Below are positions 1 through 5,899 of a stretch of 6,250 bases of DNA, in pieces. This DNA is from an uncultured beta proteobacterium (GTDB lineage Bacteria; Pseudomonadota; Gammaproteobacteria; Burkholderiales; Rhodocyclaceae), in assembly GCA_903910495.1 (NCBI GenBank), contig CAIVZW010000555.1, positions 1 through 6,250 on the forward strand, read 5' to 3'. Every line of letters starts with the position of its first letter. The stretch's first letter is position 1. The notes under the pieces were generated by a model. The model ran no database searches and was not told the origin of the DNA. It was given only the letters and a program-made list of their open reading frames with translations. A program made the position numbers and the translations under genes.

Positions 1-114
1 ATGCGGGTGCGCGACACCGATCGGGGGCGAGAGATTCAGGGGCAAATAGACGAACTTCAAGCCCTGCTGCATGCTTATCGCGAAGGGCTGATCAAGGAAC
101 ACAGCCTGGAGTAG
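1..114 (+). CDS. C-terminal end of an unidentified protein (partial at left edge)
   Basis: The reading frame is open from the first base and stops at TAG 112-114, giving 37 visible residues. The first codon is ATG, but that may be chance, because no upstream sequence is available to show a ribosome binding site. The visible part is strongly charged and helix-prone (motif IDELQALLHAYREGLIKE), as in a C-terminal amphipathic or short coiled-coil helix. I do not recognise the family and assign no function. It runs convergently with the uronate operon and is followed 10 nt later by the hairpin at 125-150, which supports its being a real gene end. It is probably unrelated to uronate catabolism. Confidence 0.5.
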   Translation: MRVRDTDRGREIQGQIDELQALLHAYREGLIKEHSLE

Positions 115-124
115 GCGCACGAAA

Positions 125-150
125 AAAACGGCCTCGAACGAGGCCGTTTT
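125..150. terminator. Bidirectional Rho-independent terminator
   Basis: A perfect hairpin pairs AAAACGGCCTC (125-135) with GAGGCCGTTTT (140-150) around a GAAC loop. Read on the minus strand the stem is followed by a run of seven T (complement of 122-128); on the plus strand by four T. It therefore suits the end of the minus-strand operon best (17 nt past the uxaC stop) and also serves the plus-strand gene ending at 114. It sits exactly between two convergent genes. Confidence 0.9.
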
Positions 151-167
151 CAATTCTGCATTGGTGC

Positions 168-1589
168 TCAATCCTCGACGCCCGGGAAAGCGAAATAGGC
201 CTTGGCGTTGCGATAACAAATGTCCTGCGTCATGCCGCCAAGCATTTCGAAGTCGGCCGGGACTTCGCCGTTTTCGATCCAGCCACCGATCAGCGTGCAC
301 AGGATGCGGCGGAAGTACTCGTGACGCGGGAACGAGAGGAAGCTGCGCGAATCGGTGAGCATGCCGACAAAGCGCGACAGCAGTCCGACGTTGGCGAGGC
401 TGATCATCTGCTGTCGCATGCCGTCGATGTGATCGTTGAACCACCACGCCGAACCGACCTGGATCTTGCCGGGAACCGAACCGTCCTGGAAACAGCCCAT
501 CACCGACCCGAGCACTTCAAGATCGTTCGGGTTGAGTGAATAGAGGATCGTTTTCGGCAGCATCCCGTCGCGCTGTAGCGCGTCCATGAAGGCAGCTAGT
601 CGCGGCGCACTGATCGTGTCACTGGCCGCGTCGTAGCCGGTATCCGGACCGAGCAGCTTGAACATCGGCGTGTTGAGGTTGCGCAAGGAAGCCATGTGCA
701 ACTGCATCGCCCAGCCGCGCTTGGCATTCATCCGTCCGACTTCGAGCAGCAGCGCCGTTCTCATCATTTCGCTCTCTTCGCGTGTCGGCACCGATCCCTG
801 CAGCAATTTGGCGAACAGCGTCTCAAGCGCCTGCGGCGTCCCGAAGCTGGCAATCGAGGTGGCGAGCGCGTGATCGGAAGCACGGCAGCCGAGGTCATGG
901 AACGCGGCGTGGCGCTTTTCGAGTGCGGCGACGAGATCCTTGTACGAAGCGATCGTCAGATCGGCGGCGGCGGCGAGCTTGCCGAGGTAGGTTTTCCAGA
1001 CGACCGGATCATCGACGGCGAGCGCCTTGTCGGGCCGGAAGCACGGTGTCATCACCGGCTCGCCGGGCTTTCTGGCGGCGGCATAGGCGATGTGATGCTC
1101 GAGGCTGTCGGCCGGATCGTCGGTGGTGCCGACGGCGCGCACCTTCATGCGCATGAGCAAGGTGCGGGCACCGAACTCGGGTCCGGTGATCTGCGCGTTG
1201 CACGCTTCCCAGATCATCGGCGCGGTCTTCTCCGAGATCAATTCGCGGATCCCGAAATAGCGCTGCAACTCGAGATGTGCCCAGTGATAGAGCGGATTGC
1301 CGACGAGGTAAGGAACCGTCTTCGCCCACGCGAGGAAGGTTTGGTAGTCGGGTTCGTGGCCGGTAATATCAGCCTCCGGAACGCCGTTTGCGCGCATCAC
1401 CCGCCACTTGTAGTGATCACCACCGAGCCAGGCCTGGGCGATGTTCGTAAAGCGCGTATCGTTGGCGATATCGGCTGGAGGCAAATGGCTGTGGTAATCG
1501 ATGATCGGCATCTGTGCTGCGTAGTCGTGATACAAGCGCTTTGAACTCTCGTCGGGAAGAAGAAAGTCGGCATCCATGAAAGGCTTCAT
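168..1589 (-). CDS. uxaC: Glucuronate (uronate) isomerase UxaC
   Basis: Isomerises D-glucuronate to D-fructuronate and D-galacturonate to D-tagaturonate, the first cytoplasmic step of the Ashwell hexuronate pathway. The 473-residue protein is close to the usual length (about 470). It shows the family's early metal-site motif DYHSHLPP (H33, H35) after MKPFMDADFLL, and late conserved blocks SAWWFNDHIDGM, MLTDSRSF (about residues 411-417), RHEYFRR and the C-terminal QDICYRNAKAYF. It belongs to the amidohydrolase-like superfamily. The ATG at 1587-1589 has a GGAGT ribosome binding site 6 nt upstream, preferred over the in-frame ATG at 1575-1577. It is the last gene of the operon, 36 nt after kduD and just before the terminator. 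The partner enzymes of this branch (uxaB/uxuB reductase, uxaA/uxuA dehydratase) are not in the window. The family call is very secure; which uronate it prefers in vivo cannot be seen. Confidence 0.96.
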   Translation of the reverse strand: MKPFMDADFLLPDESSKRLYHDYAAQMPIIDYHSHLPPADIANDTRFTNIAQAWLGGDHYKWRVMRANGVPEADITGHEPDYQTFLAWAKTVPYLVGNPLYHWAHLELQRYFGIRELISEKTAPMIWEACNAQITGPEFGARTLLMRMKVRAVGTTDDPADSLEHHIAYAAARKPGEPVMTPCFRPDKALAVDDPVVWKTYLGKLAAAADLTIASYKDLVAALEKRHAAFHDLGCRASDHALATSIASFGTPQALETLFAKLLQGSVPTREESEMMRTALLLEVGRMNAKRGWAMQLHMASLRNLNTPMFKLLGPDTGYDAASDTISAPRLAAFMDALQRDGMLPKTILYSLNPNDLEVLGSVMGCFQDGSVPGKIQVGSAWWFNDHIDGMRQQMISLANVGLLSRFVGMLTDSRSFLSFPRHEYFRRILCTLIGGWIENGEVPADFEMLGGMTQDICYRNAKAYFAFPGVED

Positions 1590-1625
1590 AAATTTACTCC
1601 GTAGTTGAAGGCGTCAGTTGCACGT

Positions 1626-2396
1626 TCAGCGCGAAAGCCAGCCGCCATCGACAGCGATGGTATAACCGTTCACGTAGTCGGATGCTTTCGAAGAAAGGAA
1701 GACAACGGCACCGCCGAGATCTTCGGGCAAACCCCAGCGCCCGGAAGGAATGCGGGCCAGGATTTCCGCGTTCCGTTTCTCGTCGGCGCGCAGTTGCGTG
1801 GTATTGTCAGTGGCCATGTATCCCGGGGCGATGGCATTGACGTTGACACCGTGTTTCGCCCACTCGTTGGCCATGAGCATGGTGATGCCCTTGATGCCGC
1901 TCTTGGACGCCGTATAGGAAGGCACGCGGATACCCCCCTGGAAGGAAAGCATCGAAGCAATGTTGACGATCTTGCCGCCCGTGCCCTGCGCGATGAACTG
2001 GCGGGCAACGGCCTGGCACATGAAGAAGGCGGACTTGAGGTTGATGTTCATCACGTCGTCCCACTCTTTCTCGGTGAAATCGACAGAATCGTTGCGCGTG
2101 ATGATGCCGGCGTTGTTCACCAGGATATCGATGTGGCCAAAGGCCTTCAGTGCCGTTTCAATGACACGCCCGACCGGTTCGATACTGATCAGGTTGGCCT
2201 GCACGTGCACGTATTTTTTTCCAGCCGCTTCAATGGCGGCAGCCGTCTCCGGCGCATCCGCCGTGTAGGTCACACCGACGATATCCGCACCGGCTTGCGC
2301 CAATGCTATTGCCATACCACGGCCAAGGCCGCGCTCCGATCCGGTAACAATGGCCACTTTTCCATCAAGCCTGAAGGCATCAAGTATTCCACTCAT
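1626..2396 (-). CDS. kduD: 2-dehydro-3-deoxy-D-gluconate 5-dehydrogenase KduD (SDR family)
   Basis: A cytoplasmic NAD(P)-dependent reductase that converts 2,5-diketo-3-deoxygluconate (DKII) to 2-keto-3-deoxygluconate, following KduI. The 256-residue protein is a classical short-chain dehydrogenase. It has the cofactor motif TGSERGLG (18-25), NNAG (94-97), and catalytic N119, S148, Y161 and K165 in YTASK. The KduD-specific blocks FQGGIRVPSY, GYMATDNT and the ending YTIAVDGGWLSR separate it from generic SDRs. The ATG is preceded by AAGGA about 8 nt away. It lies 11 nt after kduI, as expected for co-transcription and often for translational linkage. All catalytic residues are present. The alternative name, 2-deoxy-D-gluconate 3-dehydrogenase, refers to the same family. 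Confidence 0.95.
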   Translation of the reverse strand: MSGILDAFRLDGKVAIVTGSERGLGRGMAIALAQAGADIVGVTYTADAPETAAAIEAAGKKYVHVQANLISIEPVGRVIETALKAFGHIDILVNNAGIITRNDSVDFTEKEWDDVMNINLKSAFFMCQAVARQFIAQGTGGKIVNIASMLSFQGGIRVPSYTASKSGIKGITMLMANEWAKHGVNVNAIAPGYMATDNTTQLRADEKRNAEILARIPSGRWGLPEDLGGAVVFLSSKASDYVNGYTIAVDGGWLSR

Positions 2397-2407
2397 GGCT
2401 GTTTCCT

Positions 2408-3244
2408 TTATTTGAGGTCGTTGGGGCCGAGGCCGTCCATGTCGTCGAAAGTCTGGTTCTCGCCGGCCATTCCCCAGATGAAGGAATAGGGGCCCGTCGC
2501 CACGCCTGAATGGATGGACCAGGACGGCGAAATCACGGCCTGCTCATTGGCCATCACGATATGCCGTGTCTCGGTCGGGCGTCCGTGCAGATGGAAAATA
2601 CGCGTCTCCGGGGCCATGCCGAAATAGAGATAGACCTCCATGCGGCGTTCGTGCGTATGCGGCGGGAAGGTATTCCACACACTGCCGGGCTCGAGGACGG
2701 TCACGCCCATGACCAGCTGGCAGCTCTTGCAGACCGCCGGGTGCACATACTGATAGATGGTCCGCACATTGCACGTCTCGGGCAAACCCAGCTTGCGTGG
2801 ATTGGCATTGGCGCGCGTAATATACGCGGTGGGATAGGTGGCATGCGCCGGACAACTCATGAGGTACAACTTGGCCGGTTGAGCAGGATTCTCGCTCTCG
2901 AATGAGACCGACTTGATTCCCATCCCGACATAAAGACCATCTCCATTGGACAGGACGTGCGCCTCTCCATCGAGGATAACCCGACCAGTGCCGCCAAGAT
3001 TGATCACGCCAAGTTCCCGACGATCGAGAAAGTTTGGCGTACCAAACTCCTTTCCGCCCTCCAGCGTCAAGGCTTGTGACGTTGGCACGGCACCGCCGAA
3101 GACAACCCGATCGACATGGGTGTACACCAGCTTCAGATCGCCGCTCACAAAGACCTGCTCGACGAGGAAATGGCGGCGCAGGGTTTCGGTATCGTAAGCC
3201 TTCACGTCCTCTGGGTGGTGTGCATAACGTGTATCCAGCTTCAT
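2408..3244 (-). CDS. kduI: 5-dehydro-4-deoxy-D-glucuronate isomerase KduI
   Basis: Isomerises 5-keto-4-deoxyuronate (DKI), formed from unsaturated pectin or glycosaminoglycan uronates, to 2,5-diketo-3-deoxygluconate, the substrate of KduD. The 278 residues equal the length of the E. coli enzyme. It is a bicupin-like zinc protein. The presumed zinc ligands H196, H198 (in PPHTHERRMEVYLYF), E203 and H245 (in WSIHSGVATGPY) are all present and fall at the same positions as in the E. coli protein, as I remember it. The N-terminal MKLDTRYAHHPEDVKAYDTE is also typical. The ribosome binding site AGGAG lies 5 nt before the ATG. It sits 12 nt after kdgF and 11 nt before kduD. No sign of damage. Confidence 0.97.
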   Translation of the reverse strand: MKLDTRYAHHPEDVKAYDTETLRRHFLVEQVFVSGDLKLVYTHVDRVVFGGAVPTSQALTLEGGKEFGTPNFLDRRELGVINLGGTGRVILDGEAHVLSNGDGLYVGMGIKSVSFESENPAQPAKLYLMSCPAHATYPTAYITRANANPRKLGLPETCNVRTIYQYVHPAVCKSCQLVMGVTVLEPGSVWNTFPPHTHERRMEVYLYFGMAPETRIFHLHGRPTETRHIVMANEQAVISPSWSIHSGVATGPYSFIWGMAGENQTFDDMDGLGPNDLK

Positions 3245-3256
3245 GATTTCTCCTAA

Positions 3257-3595
3257 TCAAGCCTTGATAAAGTCTTCGCGCTGGGGCGTGAAGATGTCGA
3301 GCAAGCGTCCCTCAGCAACACAAACAGCTCCATGCAGTGCTGATGACGGAACAAACATCGAATCCCCCACTTTCAGCGTGAATGATTGGCCTTCAAGGGT
3401 GAATACGAACTCACCCGCGAGGCAGTAGCAAACTTGCTCGTGGACATGACGGTGTTCAGCGCCGACGGCGCCGACGGTGAAAAAAACTTCTACCATCATG
3501 AGGCTGCCGCCTCGTGCGCGGATCTTCCGGCTGACTTTGCCCGCCTCGATAGTTTCCAGTTCGATTCCGGCATCGGGAAATGACAGGGCGCTCAT
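3257..3595 (-). CDS. kdgF: KdgF-type cupin, unsaturated uronate ring-opening enzyme
   Basis: KdgF speeds conversion of cyclic 4,5-unsaturated monouronate, the end product of pectin or alginate lyases, to the linear 5-keto-4-deoxyuronate used by KduI. The 112-residue protein is a single-domain cupin. Motif 1 is GAEHRHVHEQVCYCLAGEF (presumed metal ligands H48, H50 and Q54); motif 2 is GDSMFVPSSALHG (H88). The tail LLDIFTPQREDF, with D100, F102 and R106, is a KdgF signature I recall from pectin-utilisation clusters. An N-terminal VSRKI block also matches. I choose the ATG at 3593-3595; an in-frame TTG at 3608-3610 would add five residues but has no ribosome binding site. The chosen ATG also lacks a good one of its own but overlaps the stop of the leader ORF (ATGA), so translational coupling is likely. 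First enzyme of the operon, 12 nt before kduI. Confidence 0.88.
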   Translation of the reverse strand: MSALSFPDAGIELETIEAGKVSRKIRARGGSLMMVEVFFTVGAVGAEHRHVHEQVCYCLAGEFVFTLEGQSFTLKVGDSMFVPSSALHGAVCVAEGRLLDIFTPQREDFIKA

Positions 3596-3633
3596 CGGGG
3601 CACCAGACAAAGAATGGCGATACGCAAGTTCAT
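3592..3633 (-). CDS. Putative 13-residue leader ORF coupled to kdgF
   Basis: An ORF encoding MNLRIAILCLVPR starts at ATG 3631-3633 behind the best ribosome binding site in this region (GGAGG, 5 nt before the ATG). Its TGA stop (3592-3594) overlaps the kdgF ATG (3593-3595) as ATGA. kdgF has only a weak site of its own, so ribosomes finishing this short ORF would restart on kdgF. No run of a single amino acid suggests classical attenuation. It could be a simple initiation device, a nascent-peptide sensor, or the remnant of an older kdgF start separated by a frameshift; the first is the simplest. The peptide itself is unrecognised. Confidence 0.5.
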   Translation of the reverse strand: MNLRIAILCLVPR

Positions 3634-3645
3634 GGATTCCTCCAA

Positions 3646-3680
3646 ACAGGGGTTTCGAAATTCGGATTTATGACAGGGGT
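3646..3680. repeat. 8-bp direct repeat flanking a TTTCGAAA palindrome in the operon leader
   Basis: ACAGGGGT occurs exactly at 3646-3653 and again at 3673-3680, 27 nt apart start to start. The perfect palindrome TTTCGAAA (3653-3660) lies between them. The block ends directly against the ribosome binding site of the leader ORF. In the minus-strand RNA each repeat sits in a small hairpin (GACA-CCCC-TGTC and AAAC-CCCT-GTTT). It could be a protein site or a weak leader structure; chance is not excluded. Confidence 0.35.
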
Positions 3681-3738
3681 GTCTTGTGTGGGCAGAACAA
3701 AAACTGAACAGCAAGCAAACTACGAACTAGCAGCGGCG

Positions 3739-3767
3739 ACTTTACACCAGGCCGAAGAGGTGTTCAA
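3739..3767 (-). promoter_or_regulatory. Candidate sigma-70 promoter of the kdgF-kduI-kduD-uxaC operon
   Basis: On the minus strand TTGAAC (3762-3767) is followed after exactly 17 nt by TAAAGT (3739-3744). Each hexamer matches four of six consensus bases. Transcription would start near 3732, leaving a leader of about 100 nt before the micro-ORF. An alternative pair, TTGCTG and CATAAA with 17 nt between them, lies just upstream and overlaps the operator-like site at 3775-3797. I cannot choose between them from sequence alone. Confidence 0.35.
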
Positions 3768-3774
3768 GATTTTT

Positions 3775-3797
3775 ATGAAACGACATTCCATTTCCAG
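3775..3797. promoter_or_regulatory. Possible IclR/KdgR-type operator
   Basis: On the minus strand the site contains GGAAATGGAATGTCGTTTCA, that is, GAAA and TTTC half-sites separated by 10 nt, with an inner GGAA/TTTC pair. KdgR-type operators are built on GAAA...TTTC dyads, but the spacing here differs from the enterobacterial consensus I recall. It lies just upstream of the promoter candidate and just downstream of the regulator gene. Weak, suggestive only. Confidence 0.25.
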
Positions 3798-3837
3798 CAA
3801 TTTGTATCGTGCTGCGTTCAGCGCAAGCGGTCTGTGT

Positions 3838-4614
3838 TCAATACTTCTTTTTCATGGCTTTGACATAACCCAGGCGTTTTGAAATCACTCCGCCGACATT
3901 CCTGAGTTCTTCAACAACCTTTTCCTTGTTCTCGTTCAGGCGTTTGATTGGCCCCGACACACTGATCGCGGCGATGACTGCACCGGTATAGTTGTAAATC
4001 GGCACCGCCAGGCAGTAAAGCCCGTACTCGACCCCTTCGTCATCAACGGAGTAGCCATCAGTCCGAATGTTGGCGAACTCTTCATACAGCCTGATGCGGT
4101 CAATTACTGTTTTTTCGGTAAACTTTTCCAGTTTCTTTTCAAAAATTCGATCGGTTTCTTCAATCGGCAAATTGGCCAGGATGACCTTGCCTAAAGCTGT
4201 ACAGTAGGCTGGGCGTCGGCTACCCAGTCGCGCCGTGGTTTGAATGGAACCGGTACCTTCAGCCTTGTACAGGTACACCACGTCTCCATTGTTGTACACC
4301 GCCAGAAAAGACGTTTCGCCCACCGTCATCGACAATTCCTGCAAATACGGAATCGACACATCGACGATATCCTGCCCGATCAGGCCGCTGATCCCGATTT
4401 CAAGCGCCTTGATTCCGATGTAGTACCTTTCATTCTCCTTGTTCCAGGTCACGTACTCGCGCGCCGAAAGAATTTCAAGAATTCGAAATGCAGTTGTTTT
4501 AGGTATCCCAACTGACTTGACCAGATCGGCAAGAGACAATCCCTTGGCGTGTTGCGAAATCACCTCAAGAACACTCAAGGTCTTATCGACATTTGAATTG
4601 ATTTTTTCACTCAT
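3838..4614 (-). CDS. IclR-family transcriptional regulator, probably KdgR-like
   Basis: A 258-residue DNA-binding regulator of the usual IclR length. Residues about 8-66 form the winged helix-turn-helix, with the recognition helix near IPKTTAFRILEIL (37-49). Residues about 80-250 form the effector domain, with family blocks GSRRPAYCTALGKVILA (131-147), DDEGVEYGLYCLAVPIYN (191-208) and AAISVSGP. Regulators of this family next to kduI/kduD commonly sense KDG, and here a repressor role over the operon is inferred from position. By hand count the gene is about 48 % GC, well below uxaC, and the protein is rich in K, E, I and N, which suggests transfer from a lower-GC lineage. The ATG at 4612-4614 lacks a clear ribosome binding site, so expression may be low. 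It ends 204 nt before the leader ORF. Confidence 0.92.
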   Translation of the reverse strand: MSEKINSNVDKTLSVLEVISQHAKGLSLADLVKSVGIPKTTAFRILEILSAREYVTWNKENERYYIGIKALEIGISGLIGQDIVDVSIPYLQELSMTVGETSFLAVYNNGDVVYLYKAEGTGSIQTTARLGSRRPAYCTALGKVILANLPIEETDRIFEKKLEKFTEKTVIDRIRLYEEFANIRTDGYSVDDEGVEYGLYCLAVPIYNYTGAVIAAISVSGPIKRLNENKEKVVEELRNVGGVISKRLGYVKAMKKKY

Positions 4615-4703
4615 TTTGAAGCGCCAATAATTGAGCCATCAATATTCTTTTGTACTTGTTTCTGCACATGACACACAACAAAAGTCACTGCCGGCCACGT
4701 TCC

Positions 4704-4734
4704 GGATGATGCTTCCATGGCATCCAAAGCATGG
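4704..4734. repeat. Nested inverted repeats upstream of the regulator gene
   Basis: Three overlapping dyads share one 31-nt stretch: GGATG/CATCC (4704-4708 with 4721-4725), ATGCTT/AAGCAT (4709-4714 with 4727-4732) and CCATG/CATGG (4715-4719 with 4730-4734). They cannot all form at once as hairpins. The block lies in the 161-nt gap between dctP and the IclR gene, with no T-run after it on either strand, so it is not a standard terminator. It could hold regulator sites or a weak 3' structure for the dctP transcript. Confidence 0.3.
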
Positions 4735-4775
4735 CAGGCAGTTTTGGCAGAGAAAGCTTGCCGCTTTAAACCCGC

Positions 4776-5771
4776 TTACTTGACGTCCCGTATGGCATCG
4801 ATTTCTTTGATGTAATTGTCACCACCGAACTTGTCGGTAAAGGTCTTGCGTCCGGGCTTGGTCGCTTCCAGGAACGGCTTCCCATCAACGTTTTCCACGA
4901 CCTGCATGCCGGCCTTTTTCACCTCTGCGACAATCTTTGCCATATTGTCGTTATTCAGCTTGCGCTGGTACTGACCGGCTTCACGCGCCGCATCAACCAG
5001 TGCTTTTTGCTGGGCTGGCGGCAGGGCATCGTACTTGGCCTTGTTCATGACCACGATCAGGGCACTGTAGGCATGGTTTGTCAGGCTCAGATGTTTCTGC
5101 ACTTCATACAACTTGGCCGACCACAGCACGCCGAGCGGATGTTCCTGGGCATCGACGGTCTTCATTTCCAGCGCGGTGTAAAGCTCGGCCAGAGGCATCG
5201 GTACCGGGTTGGCTCCAAGCAGTTTGAAGGCCTCGATATGTGCCGGGCTACCCGTGGTACGAACTTTCAAACCTTTAACGTCGTCAGGAGTTTTTACCGG
5301 GTGTTTGTTGTTGGTCAATTCACGCCAGCCGTTGTCCCAGAAGGCCAGTCCTTTCATGCCAAACTCACCCAGCTTGTCGAGCATTTCCTGTCCAACCTTA
5401 CCGTCAAGCACACGATAGGCATGATCGGTGTTCTTGAACATGAAGGGGATGTCGAATATGCTGAGTACCGGTACCAAGCCGCTGAAATTGGCGGAGCCGG
5501 AAACAGCGATATCAATGGTCCCGCCACGCACACCGGAAATTGCCGCCTGGAAGGCACCCAGGGAACTGTCCGGGAAAAGCTTGAGGTCAAGCGCCCCGCT
5601 GGACTTGGCCTTGAGCAGTTCGTTGAACCTTTCCCCAGCGATAAACTGGGTGTCGGAACGTGGGGATTCCGAGGCAAAGCGCAGGGTTGTTTGAGCTTGT
5701 GCGGTGCCCAATACACCAGTCATCAGACCGGCTGCGAACAGCGATGCAAATAAAGCATTTCTCAGTTTCAT
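4776..5771 (-). CDS. dctP: TRAP transporter solute-binding protein, DctP family, probable uronate binder
   Basis: The periplasmic receptor that delivers an organic acid to a DctQM membrane pair driven by the sodium or proton gradient. The 331-residue protein starts at ATG 5769-5771 behind AGGAG (7 nt spacing). A start at 5858 is formally open but adds 29 residues before an evident signal peptide, so I reject it. The signal peptide is MKLRNALFASLFAAGLMTGV, with likely cleavage at AQA|QTT (after residue 26). Family blocks: FDIPFMFKNTDHAY, WDNGWRELTNNKHPV (R150), GLKVRTTGSPAH with R171, the usual carboxylate-binding arginine, and PLAELYTALEMKTVDAQEHPL. Uronate specificity is inferred from the adjacent kdu and uxaC genes; other sugar acids are possible. 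The gene lies after, not before, the large permease. A short dyad, GTTG-N6-CAAC, sits at 5790-5803 near its start. Confidence 0.93.
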   Translation of the reverse strand: MKLRNALFASLFAAGLMTGVLGTAQAQTTLRFASESPRSDTQFIAGERFNELLKAKSSGALDLKLFPDSSLGAFQAAISGVRGGTIDIAVSGSANFSGLVPVLSIFDIPFMFKNTDHAYRVLDGKVGQEMLDKLGEFGMKGLAFWDNGWRELTNNKHPVKTPDDVKGLKVRTTGSPAHIEAFKLLGANPVPMPLAELYTALEMKTVDAQEHPLGVLWSAKLYEVQKHLSLTNHAYSALIVVMNKAKYDALPPAQQKALVDAAREAGQYQRKLNNDNMAKIVAEVKKAGMQVVENVDGKPFLEATKPGRKTFTDKFGGDNYIKEIDAIRDVK

Positions 5772-5852
5772 TTCACTTCTCCTGTTTAAGTTGATACTGC
5801 AACAAACCCTTGTGTCCTCAGACGTTCTCTCCGAGCGATACCAGGTAAACCC

Positions 5853-5890
5853 CGGCAAGCCGCCTCACTTGAGGCGACTTGCCGTTTTTT
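5853..5890 (+). terminator. Strong hairpin with plus-strand T-run between dctM and dctP
   Basis: CGGCAAG (5853-5859) pairs with CTTGCCG (5878-5884), and CGCCTC (5861-5866) with GAGGCG (5871-5876), around an ACTT loop with one C/A mismatch. Six T follow at 5885-5890. This is a canonical Rho-independent terminator for plus-strand transcription, yet no plus-strand gene is visible. On the minus strand the T-run becomes an A-run before the stem and only GGGGTTT follows, so there it would act at best as a weak terminator or as an RNA-stabilising hairpin at the start of the dctP message. Confidence 0.7.
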
Positions 5891-5899
5891 GCGTTCCGG

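Noticed and set aside
696..1544. Long plus-strand open frame (282 codons) antisense to uxaC
   Set aside because: It lies wholly inside a securely identified gene, its translation is rich in R, G and H with no recognisable domain, and such antisense frames are common in GC-rich genes.
1605..2489. Plus-strand open frame of 294 codons
   Set aside because: It spans the kduD gene antisense and runs into kduI; low-complexity translation, and both minus-strand genes have intact catalytic motifs.
3596..3610. TTG start for kdgF, five residues longer
   Set aside because: No ribosome binding site precedes it, and the ATG overlapping the leader ORF stop gives a better explanation and a family-like N-terminus.
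3580..3882. Plus-strand open frame of 100 codons across the intergenic region
   Set aside because: It overlaps kdgF and the end of the regulator gene antisense, and its translation shows no recognisable family or domain.
5007..5753. Plus-strand open frame of 248 codons antisense to dctP
   Set aside because: It mirrors the DctP coding frame, with no domain or ribosome binding site supporting it.
5772..5858. N-terminal extension of DctP giving 360 residues
   Set aside because: The extension precedes a typical signal peptide and reaches into the hairpin; the ATG at 5769-5771 has a strong ribosome binding site.
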